Of a stretch of DNA of 5,155 bases, positions 1 to 4,571 are shown in pieces. Every line of letters begins with the position of its first letter. Within the stretch, counting starts at the first letter, position 1. The translations under genes were made by a program, and so were the position numbers. This DNA comes from Oribacterium parvum (lineage in GTDB: Bacteria; Bacillota; Clostridia; Lachnospirales; Lachnospiraceae). The notes under the pieces are model-generated. The model was not told where the DNA came from. It did not search any database and saw only the letters and a program-made list of their open reading frames with translations. The stretch is taken from NCBI GenBank assembly GCA_938022235.1, contig CALIEL010000327.1, positions 1 through 5,155 of the forward strand. The letters run 5' to 3'.

Positions 1-582
1 CGTTTGATGTCTATGGCTTTAAGAAAGCTTACCGCTATTATCGCCAAGTCTAACTGTATCCTTATTTTCATCAATCAGTTAAGAGAAAAGGTCGGCGTGA
101 TGTTCGGTAATCCGGAGACCACCACCGGCGGACGCGCTTTAAAGTTCTATGCTTCTGTTCGTGTGGACATCCGAAAGGGAGAAAGCATTAAGACCGGTGA
201 CGGAGATTTCAGTGGAGCCCGTACCAAGGTGAAGATTTCCAAGAATAAGATTGCCCCGCCCTTTAAGAATGCGGAGTTTGACATCAGCTTCGGTTCCGGT
301 ATTTCCAAGGAAGGAGAAATCCTGGATCTTGCGGTAGAAAAGAAGATGATTGAGAAGAGTGGTGCCTGGTTTGCCTATAACGGGGATAAGATCGGACAGG
401 GCCGTGAGAATGCCAAGGCCTTCTTAAAGAGTCATCCCAGAATCATGGCGGATTTGGAGATTCAACTTCGTAAAGAATACGGTTTGAAGGAAGACCCCTA
501 TTTGGAAGAGGTTTTGGCCTTTGTTCCGGAGGATGAGGATATGGATCTTACGGTTAGCCTGGCTGAGGACGCAGAGGAATAA
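1..582 (+). CDS. recA: Recombinase RecA, C-terminal part (5' end outside window)
   Basis: RecA is the ATP-dependent strand-exchange protein of homologous recombination and the co-protease that triggers LexA cleavage in the SOS response. The open frame runs from base 1 with no start, so this is the last 193 residues. By comparison with the roughly 350-residue family, about 170 N-terminal residues, including the Walker A ATP site, lie upstream. Visible are the core strand ending in LIFINQLREK, the DNA-binding loop L2 signature GNPETTTGG with the following ALKFYASVR, the C-terminal domain (KNKIAPPFKNAEFDI, GAWFAYNGDKIGQGREN) and an acidic tail rich in E and D, as is usual for RecA. The TAA stop at 580-582 is followed within 11 bases by a strong terminator. 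recX lies 143 bases downstream, a common pairing. Nothing in the visible part looks damaged. Identification is near certain. Confidence 0.98.
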   Translation, partial: RLMSMALRKLTAIIAKSNCILIFINQLREKVGVMFGNPETTTGGRALKFYASVRVDIRKGESIKTGDGDFSGARTKVKISKNKIAPPFKNAEFDISFGSGISKEGEILDLAVEKKMIEKSGAWFAYNGDKIGQGRENAKAFLKSHPRIMADLEIQLRKEYGLKEDPYLEEVLAFVPEDEDMDLTVSLAEDAEE

Positions 583-592
583 GATTTGTTTG

Positions 593-621
593 AAGAGGGA
601 GTGCGGACTCCCTCTTTTTTT
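593..621 (+). terminator. Rho-independent terminator after recA
   Basis: A perfect 9-bp stem, AGAGGGAGT (594-602) with ACTCCCTCT (607-615), closes a GCGG loop. One further A-T pair is available at the base, and the T run spans 615-621. It lies just after the recA stop and before recX, so recX is probably transcribed by read-through or from a weak promoter downstream of it. Partial read-through from recA into recX is known in other bacteria; here it is an inference. Confidence 0.93.
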
Positions 622-710
622 CCTAAAGCTTTATCAAGAGATGCATGGGAGCCTCTTTAGAAAAAAGAAGAATGAAGAGTGCGTGAAAGCCGGAGGAGTA
701 AAGAATAGAT

Positions 711-720
711 AAAAGGAGGA
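711..720 (+). promoter_or_regulatory. Ribosome binding site that fixes the recX TTG start
   Basis: AAAAGGAGGA sits 5 bases before the TTG at 726. The next in-frame ATG is about 26 codons further in and has no comparable SD, so the TTG is the likely start. A second purine-rich block (GGAGGAG, about 692-698) lies upstream but has no usable start codon at a suitable distance. Confidence 0.8.
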
Positions 721-725
721 ACAGC

Positions 726-1370
726 TTGAAGGAATGGAATCCGGAGGAATTTCTTCGGGAACAGGCAGAGAGAAAGAGAAATATAGAGGAAGAAAAGAAA
801 TCGATGGATTTGGAAAAAGAGCTTGCAGCTCCTTTAAATCCCTTACGAAGAGAAAGTCTATCCGAAGAGGAAAGGCTCTATAACCGATGCAAAGAAAGAA
901 GCCTTTATCTCTTAACAGGGGCGGCAAAGACCGAACGGAGACTTCGGGAAAAACTGCAAAAGTCCGAGCATTATACAGAAGAAATTATAGAGAGAACCAT
1001 TTCCTTTCTTAAAGAATACGACTACATCAATGACTATCGCTATTGTATGCAATATTTGGAAGAAAATGCTCATCGCCGTTCCGCAAAGGATATGCAGAGT
1101 AAGCTCTATGGTAGAGGCGTTGACGGATCTGTGATTCGAGAAGCCATGGAGGATTTTCAAAGAAAACATAGAGAAGAGGGAGAGGAAAGCTCCTTTGAAG
1201 AGCAGAGAGAGAATGAGCCGGAAAGGATTGCCTTAAAGCGTTGGCTGGAGAAGAAAAGCAGAAACATGGATCTGTCAGATTGGAAGGAAAGACAGAAGCT
1301 TACGGCCTCCCTCCTTCGAAAGGGATTTTCTTACAGTATGATTCAGGAGTATTTGCAACAGGAGGAGTAG
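726..1370 (+). CDS. recX: Regulatory protein RecX
   Basis: RecX binds RecA filaments and limits or modulates RecA's ATPase and strand exchange. The 214-residue product has a charged N-terminal extension (about residues 1-50, rich in E, K and R). The RecX three-helix repeats follow. Repeat one is about 56-97 (LYLLTGAAKTERRLREKL, then EEIIERTISFLKEYDYIND). Repeat two is about 100-142 (DYRYCMQYLEENAHRRSAKD, SKLYGRGVDGSVIREAM). After a glutamate-rich linker, repeat three is about 168-211 (KLTASLLRKGFSYSMIQEYL). The TTG start is chosen for its well-placed AAGGAGGA. The gene lies directly behind recA, the classic partner. I found no convincing promoter between them, so expression probably depends on recA transcripts passing the terminator. 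The C-terminus ends at the usual place for the family. Identification rests on repeat pattern and context and is strong, although RecX sequences diverge. Confidence 0.93.
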   Translation: MKEWNPEEFLREQAERKRNIEEEKKSMDLEKELAAPLNPLRRESLSEEERLYNRCKERSLYLLTGAAKTERRLREKLQKSEHYTEEIIERTISFLKEYDYINDYRYCMQYLEENAHRRSAKDMQSKLYGRGVDGSVIREAMEDFQRKHREEGEESSFEEQRENEPERIALKRWLEKKSRNMDLSDWKERQKLTASLLRKGFSYSMIQEYLQQEE

Positions 1371-1400
1371 AAAATAAAATCTAAAAGTTTAACTATAAAA

Positions 1401-1415
1401 TTATTAGGATAATAA
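1401..1415. repeat. A+T-only inverted repeat upstream of the ORF6N gene
   Basis: TTATTA-GGA-TAATAA is a perfect 6-bp dyad with a 3-base spacer, 52 bases before the ORF6N start. It overlaps GATAAT (1408-1413), a possible -10 hexamer without a good -35. It could be an operator for the gene's own DNA-binding product, but in such A+T-rich DNA it may be chance. The rest of the 96-base gap between recX and this gene shows no gene and no terminator. Confidence 0.3.
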
Positions 1416-1466
1416 CAATGATTGATGCTTAATATGAAACATCATTCTGGTATATGAGGTGTTATT

Positions 1467-2465
1467 ATGTCTGAGAAAAATAAAGAAACTAAAATTGTAG
1501 AGAGTACAGCTTTAAAAGAAAAAATCCATCTTGTTCGTGGTCAAAAAGTAATGATTGATGGAGATTTAGCTGAGATATATGGCTATGAGACAAGATACTT
1601 TAATAGACAGGTAAAAAACAATATTGAGAAATTTGAAGGTGAAGATTTCATGTTTCAACTTACTCGAGTAGAGTTTGAGAATTTGAGGTGCAAAAATTTC
1701 ACCTCAACCCCTGGCGGTAGAAGATATCTCCCCTACGCTTTTACAGAACAAGGAATTTATATGCTAATGACTGTATTAAAAGGGGAACTTGCCACAAAAC
1801 AAAGCAAGGCATTGATACGAATGTTTAAGCAGATGAAGGATTTCCTTGTTGAAAACAGTGAGTTTATCGATGCCAAAGCGTTTATACAAGTAGCAGCACA
1901 GACGACACAGAATACCAGAGATATAGCAACACTTAATAGTAAGATAAGCACTTTGGCATCGAAGGAAGACTTTAAAAAAGTAATGGATAACTTTATAGAT
2001 CCGAATAGCTATAAACATTTTCTGCTGATGAACGGAGAGAAGATTGAAGCTGATCTTGCCTATACTACAGTATATAAGTCTGCAAAGAAAAGCATTTTCT
2101 TAATTGATAACTACATAGGTCTAAAAACACTGGAATTATTGAGAGCTGCTAAAGATAATGTTGAAATTATAGTCTTTAGTGAAAATTTGAAAAACAAGGA
2201 TATGCTCACGCAGAGTATTTTAAATGACTTTAAACAAGATTATCCCAACATCCAATTGAAAATAAAAAACGCAGGAACAATGTATCATGATAGATATCTT
2301 GCTATTGATTATGGAACAGATTATGAAGCCTTTTATCTTTGCGGATCATCTTCGAAAGATGCAGGAAATAAAATATCTACAATATCCAAAATAGAAGAGT
2401 CTTTAAGAGATATGTATCATGACCTGTTTAAAGGAATGCTAAATAACGCAGACTTACAAATTTAA
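1467..2465 (+). CDS. ORF6N domain protein with C-terminal PLD-like domain
   Basis: This is a 332-residue protein. Residues about 18-105 form an ORF6N domain, the phage/KilA-N-associated DNA-binding module. The signature runs VMIDGDLAEIYG, then FNRQVKNNIEKF, FMFQLTRVEFENLR, and GGRRYLPYAFTEQGIYML (83-100). A linker with likely coiled coil (about 110-170) follows. The C-terminal part (about 195-315) reads like a single phospholipase-D-like half: KSAKKSIFLIDNYIG, then H274-x-R276-x4-D281 and GSSSKD (293-298). Arginine replaces the lysine of HKD. The start has GAGGTG 5 bases upstream. Sampled stretches are about 30% G+C against roughly 43% in recX and more in trxB, suggesting acquisition. It stands alone, with no phage neighbours. 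The domain call is firm. The cellular role (antirepressor-like regulator, DNA-binding defence or nuclease protein) is unknown, and catalytic activity is doubtful. Confidence 0.88.
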   Translation: MSEKNKETKIVESTALKEKIHLVRGQKVMIDGDLAEIYGYETRYFNRQVKNNIEKFEGEDFMFQLTRVEFENLRCKNFTSTPGGRRYLPYAFTEQGIYMLMTVLKGELATKQSKALIRMFKQMKDFLVENSEFIDAKAFIQVAAQTTQNTRDIATLNSKISTLASKEDFKKVMDNFIDPNSYKHFLLMNGEKIEADLAYTTVYKSAKKSIFLIDNYIGLKTLELLRAAKDNVEIIVFSENLKNKDMLTQSILNDFKQDYPNIQLKIKNAGTMYHDRYLAIDYGTDYEAFYLCGSSSKDAGNKISTISKIEESLRDMYHDLFKGMLNNADLQI

Positions 2466-2470
2466 TGCTA

Positions 2471-2489
2471 TACAGGAGGATACTCTGTA
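2471..2489 (+). terminator. Possible weak terminator hairpin after the ORF6N gene
   Basis: TACA-(g)-GAG pairs with CTC-TGTA around a GATA loop, giving 7 bp with one bulged G and starting 6 bases after the stop codon. The following CTTTATAAACTCTTT is only moderately T-rich, so termination would be inefficient. The position is right but the structure is weak. Confidence 0.3.
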
Positions 2490-2516
2490 CTTTATAAACT
2501 CTTTAGAAATGAGAAC

Positions 2517-2545
2517 TTGACACAGTCTATTTAATTGCGTACAAT
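2517..2545 (+). promoter_or_regulatory. Sigma-A-type promoter of trxA
   Basis: A perfect -35 TTGACA (2517-2522), an ideal 17-base spacer and a -10 TACAAT (2540-2545, 5 of 6 matches) make this the best promoter in the window. Transcription should begin near 2552, giving a leader of about 50 bases before trxA. The -10 is embedded in ATTG-CGTA-CAAT (2534-2545), an imperfect dyad that could be an operator. Confidence 0.85.
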
Positions 2546-2587
2546 CGAACCTGTAAAGAAAATCAATAATCACTATTATAAATACCC

Positions 2588-2595
2588 AAGGAGGA
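2588..2595 (+). promoter_or_regulatory. Ribosome binding site deciding the trxA start
   Basis: AAGGAGGA ends immediately before an ATG at 2596 and 6 bases before a second in-frame ATG at 2602. The first ATG is too close to the SD to be used well, and the second has ideal spacing. The annotated start is therefore 2602, giving a protein beginning MSAPNIT. Confidence 0.8.
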
Positions 2596-2601
2596 ATGAA
2601 A

Positions 2602-2910
2602 ATGTCAGCACCAAATATTACTGCAGCAGAGTTTGAAGAGAAGGTACTACAGTCTAAGGAGCCGGTATTAGTGGATTTCTGGGCAGACTGGTGTGGACCT
2701 TGTAAGATGCTTTCTCCAATTATCGGAGAGATTGCAGCGGAGGCACAGGGCTTTAAGGTATACGCGGTTAATGCCGATGAAGAGCAGGACTTGATGGCTC
2801 GCTACGGTGTTCGCGCTATCCCAACCTTAATCGTATTTAAGGATGGCCAGGTATACAAGCAGAATACAGGATTTATTCAGAAGGATCAGGTTTTAGAGCT
2901 TTTAAAGTAA
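2602..2910 (+). CDS. trxA: Thioredoxin
   Basis: Thioredoxin is the small cytoplasmic dithiol protein that reduces disulfides in enzymes such as ribonucleotide reductase and peroxiredoxins and is recharged by thioredoxin reductase. The 102-residue product is of normal family length. It shows the active site W30-C-G-P-C34 after VLVDFWAD, with the buried Asp25. The cis-proline Pro74 is in the RAIPTLIVFKDG stretch, followed by the conserved G82 and the C-terminal helix (KDQVLELLK). The dipeptide after the TG turn is FI rather than the GA of Escherichia coli TrxA, a harmless variation. A start at 2596 would add only MK. A strong promoter lies just upstream, and trxB follows after a 159-base structured gap, so the two probably share a transcript at least in part. 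Identification is certain; the choice of start is likely but not proven. Confidence 0.97.
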   Translation: MSAPNITAAEFEEKVLQSKEPVLVDFWADWCGPCKMLSPIIGEIAAEAQGFKVYAVNADEEQDLMARYGVRAIPTLIVFKDGQVYKQNTGFIQKDQVLELLK

Positions 2911-2923
2911 TTGATGAAATTCT

Positions 2924-2955
2924 TGTAAAGAAGGTAAGCAGTCCGTTCTTTAAGG
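2924..2955 (+). repeat. Inverted repeat in the trxA-trxB spacer
   Basis: TAAAGAA and TTCTTTA form a perfect 7-bp inverted repeat around about 13 bases. Two more G-C pairs (GG with CC) can extend it inward past one bulged G. There is no T run, so it is not a terminator. It could be a processing or stability hairpin between the thioredoxin and reductase messages, or an operator. Confidence 0.45.
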
Positions 2956-3004
2956 AAAATGAGTAGTTTGGGTCATAAGATATATCCTCTATAAGGAGGG
3001 AAAG

Positions 3005-3033
3005 AAGAGGGTGACTGCGGTCGCCCTTTTCTT
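3005..3033 (+). terminator. Terminator or attenuator hairpin between trxA and trxB
   Basis: GGGTGAC (3009-3015) pairs with GTCGCCC (3020-3026) around TGCG, with one G-U pair. Purine-pyrimidine pairs extend the base of the stem to about 11 bp in total, followed by TTTTCTT. It has the form of an intrinsic terminator. The 37 or so bases left before trxB hold no credible promoter, so trxB expression probably depends on read-through or regulated antitermination. I infer a reduced trxB:trxA ratio from this arrangement. Confidence 0.7.
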
Positions 3034-3037
3034 GTAG
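3011..3037 (+). CDS. Speculative 8-residue leader mini-ORF
   Basis: A strong SD, AAGGAGGG (2993-3000), stands in the trxA-trxB spacer with no ordinary gene behind it. Ten bases downstream a GTG opens an 8-codon frame (MTAVALFL, stop TAG) lying within the terminator-like hairpin. Translation would unfold the hairpin, which is how a leader peptide could control read-through into trxB. The spacing is at the long end and there is no run of one regulatory codon, so this is weak. It may be chance, with the SD sequence serving RNA structure instead (CCTC at 2986-2989 can pair with GAGG). Confidence 0.2.
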   Translation: MTAVALFL

Positions 3038-3069
3038 ATAATTAGAATAACAGAAAGGAAAGAAAAACA

Positions 3070-3984
3070 ATGCATGATATTATCATTGTAGGAGCGGGAA
3101 CAGCAGGATTATCCGCAGCCATTTACGGACTGAGAGCCGGAAAAAGCGTATTGGTTTTAGAACAGGCTTCATACGGCGGTCAGATTATCAACACTCCGGA
3201 AATTGAAAATTATCCGGCAATCCAGAAGATTTCCGGTTTTGAATTTGCCACAAACCTCTATAATCAGGCGAAAAACCTGGGAGCGGAGTTTGCTTTTGAA
3301 AAGGTAGAGGGAATCGAAGATAAGGGACAGTTCAAGGAAGTTAAAACCAAGGACAAGAGCTACGAAGGAAAAGCCGTAATTCTTGCTACCGGTGCCAAGA
3401 ACAGAAGTCTTGGGGTAGAAAAGGAAGAGGAGCTGGTGGGAAAGGGGATTTCTTACTGTGCAACCTGCGACGGAATGTTCTACCGTGGCAAGGTGGTAGC
3501 GGTAAATGGTGGCGGAAACACCGCGGTGGAGGATGCTACCTTCCTTTCCGATTATGTGCAGAAGGTTTATGTGATTCACCGAAGAGATGAATTCAGAGCG
3601 GACAAGGCGGAAGTGGATCGTTTGACCTCCAAGCCAAATGTAGAGCTGGTTTTGAATTCAACCGTAAAGAGGCTGGAAAGTGATGCTTCCGGTTTGACCG
3701 GTGTTGTAGTGGCAAACAAGGATGGAGAAGAAAGAACCCTGAAGGTAGACGGCTTATTTGTGGCTATCGGACAGGCACCGGATAATCAGGCATTTTCCGA
3801 CTTGGTAGAATTAGACGGTAAGGGATACATTTCTGCAGGAGAAAGTACCTTAACCAAGACTCCCGGCATTTTCACCGCAGGAGATTGCAGAACCAAGGCT
3901 ATACGCCAGCTGGCAACAGCGGCTTCCGACGGTGCCGTAGCAGGACTTGCAGCAGTAAGCTATATCAACGAAAAAGGACTATAA
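3070..3984 (+). CDS. trxB: Thioredoxin reductase (NADPH)
   Basis: This FAD enzyme of the cytoplasm passes electrons from NADPH to thioredoxin. The 304-residue product is of usual low-molecular-weight TrxR length. It has the FAD-binding GAGTAG (8-13) after the first beta strand, and the GGQIINTPEIENYP stretch typical of the family. The redox-active C130-A-T-C133-D is followed by a second nucleotide-binding motif GGGNTAVEDA (147-156) and HRRDEFRA (170-177), whose arginines bind the NADPH phosphate. The C-terminal FAD motif TAGDCRTKAIRQLATAASDG closes the fold. The intact HRRxxxR favours NADPH over ferredoxin-type or flavin-only relatives. The SD is modest (AGAAAGGAAAG, about 10 bases upstream). 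A terminator-like hairpin separates it from trxA, and the OhrR-type regulator begins on the base right after its TAA. Identification is certain. Confidence 0.98.
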   Translation: MHDIIIVGAGTAGLSAAIYGLRAGKSVLVLEQASYGGQIINTPEIENYPAIQKISGFEFATNLYNQAKNLGAEFAFEKVEGIEDKGQFKEVKTKDKSYEGKAVILATGAKNRSLGVEKEEELVGKGISYCATCDGMFYRGKVVAVNGGGNTAVEDATFLSDYVQKVYVIHRRDEFRADKAEVDRLTSKPNVELVLNSTVKRLESDASGLTGVVVANKDGEERTLKVDGLFVAIGQAPDNQAFSDLVELDGKGYISAGESTLTKTPGIFTAGDCRTKAIRQLATAASDGAVAGLAAVSYINEKGL

Positions 3985-4428
3985 ATGAAAGTAGATCGCG
4001 ACTTAAGTTTGAGACTGGAAAATCAGCTTTGTTTTCCCCTTTATGCATGTGCAAAGGAGGTAACAAGAAAATATAAGCCGTTTTTAGATCCCTTGGGTTT
4101 GACCTATACCCAATATATTGCCATGATGGTGCTTTGGGAGAAAAAAGAAGTGCGGGTAAAGGATCTGGGTGAAGCTTTATATCTGGATTCCGGAACCTTG
4201 ACACCCCTTTTGAAAAGATTGGAGCAGAAAGGATTACTCACACGCTCTCGCAATCAGGAGGATGAGAGAGCACTTTGTGTGCGCATTAGTGCAGAGGGAG
4301 AGGCACTAAAGCAGAAAGCCCTGTCCATTCCGGAGGGAATGCGGTCATGCATTTCTCTAAGCGATGAAGAGATGCAGGTATTGAAGAAATTATTGCATAG
4401 AACCTTAGAGGGATTGGAGGAGGACTAA
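3985..4428 (+). CDS. ohrR: MarR-family organic peroxide sensor, OhrR-like repressor
   Basis: OhrR proteins are dimeric winged-helix repressors released from DNA when organic hydroperoxides oxidise a conserved cysteine. The 147-residue product matches my recollection of Bacillus subtilis OhrR along its length: LENQLCF with sensor Cys16, the Tyr20, Tyr30 and Tyr41 positions that contact the sensor thiol, TYTQYIAMMVLWE, the recognition helix LYLDSGTLTPLLKRLEQKGL (65-84) and the wing RSRNQEDERALCVRIS (87-102). Additional cysteines are C22, C98 and C122. C16 to C122 has nearly the spacing of the two reactive cysteines of Xanthomonas OhrR. Its ATG follows the trxB stop with no gap; AAAAAGG inside the trxB end serves as SD, so translation is probably coupled. 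No ohr peroxidase gene is visible in the window; targets may include the trx genes. The family is certain. The OhrR subclass is well supported. Confidence 0.92.
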   Translation: MKVDRDLSLRLENQLCFPLYACAKEVTRKYKPFLDPLGLTYTQYIAMMVLWEKKEVRVKDLGEALYLDSGTLTPLLKRLEQKGLLTRSRNQEDERALCVRISAEGEALKQKALSIPEGMRSCISLSDEEMQVLKKLLHRTLEGLEED

Positions 4429-4447
4429 GGTCCTCCTTTCTTTTTTG
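4416..4447 (+). terminator. Rho-independent terminator overlapping the ohrR stop
   Basis: AGGAGGAC (4418-4425) pairs perfectly with GTCCTCCT (4430-4437), with two G-U pairs extending the base. The loop TAAG contains the TAA stop codon of ohrR. TTTC and a run of T to 4446 follow, with more T-rich DNA beyond. It closes the trx-ohrR unit, and a terminating ribosome would cover the stem, so its efficiency may depend on translation. Confidence 0.92.
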
Positions 4448-4522
4448 TTTTTTGTTTAGCGACTAATAGAGTAAAGATTTTGTCAGTTGACTTGTTTTCC
4501 GCTATCGTTCTTCCTAAAGCTT

Positions 4523-4531
4523 TGGTAAAAT
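4523..4531 (+). promoter_or_regulatory. Probable extended -10 promoter of glf
   Basis: TGGTAAAAT is an extended -10 (TG-n-TAAAAT, 5 of 6 to TATAAT), placing the transcription start near 4538 and leaving a leader of about 35 bases. No good -35 stands at 17 bases. TTGTCA and TTGACT further upstream are badly spaced. Position after a terminator and before an SD-led gene supports it. Confidence 0.5.
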
Positions 4532-4534
4532 AGG

Positions 4535-4550
4535 GAACAGTGTACAGTTC
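4535..4550. repeat. Operator-like dyad at the glf transcription start
   Basis: GAACAGTGTACAGTTC reads as GAAC-n-GT-nn-AC-n-GTTC, symmetric at 12 of 16 positions. It can also be read as a direct repeat ACAGT-gt-ACAGT. It covers the predicted start point of glf and is too compact to fold as an RNA hairpin, so a protein-binding site is the better reading. It is not a LexA box: the Gram-positive box has 4 bases between GAAC and GTTC, whereas here there are 8. Confidence 0.35.
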
Positions 4551-4571
4551 GAGACAAGATTGGAGGAATAG

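Noticed and set aside
641..712. Small + strand frame between recA and recX (starting MHGSLFRKKK).
   Set aside because: There is no good ribosome binding site and its composition is lysine-rich and gene-like only by chance. It ends just before the recX SD, and the longer version overlaps the recA end in another frame.
1467..2465. Complete prophage or insertion sequence around the ORF6N gene.
   Set aside because: There is no integrase, transposase, terminal inverted repeats or other phage gene, and housekeeping genes resume within about 140 bases on each side.
3005..3033. GGGTGACTGCGG before a terminator resembles the T-box motif.
   Set aside because: The T-box core (GGGTGGnACCGCG) is not matched: the TGGN that pairs with the tRNA acceptor end is missing. 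The leader is also too short for a stem I, and trxB is not a usual T-box target.
3169..3579. 136-codon - strand open frame inside trxB.
   Set aside because: It is a shadow of the strongly conserved trxB coding sequence. The protein has no recognisable domain.
4483..4492. GTCAGTTGAC dyad and the nearby TTGTCA and TTGACT hexamers as a -35 for glf.
   Set aside because: None has a -10 at 16-18 bases (17 bases downstream gives TATCGT or CTTCCT). The 4-bp arms are too short to call a site.
4535..4550. LexA (SOS) box upstream of glf.
   Set aside because: GAAC and GTTC are separated by 8 bases instead of the 4 of the Gram-positive LexA box.
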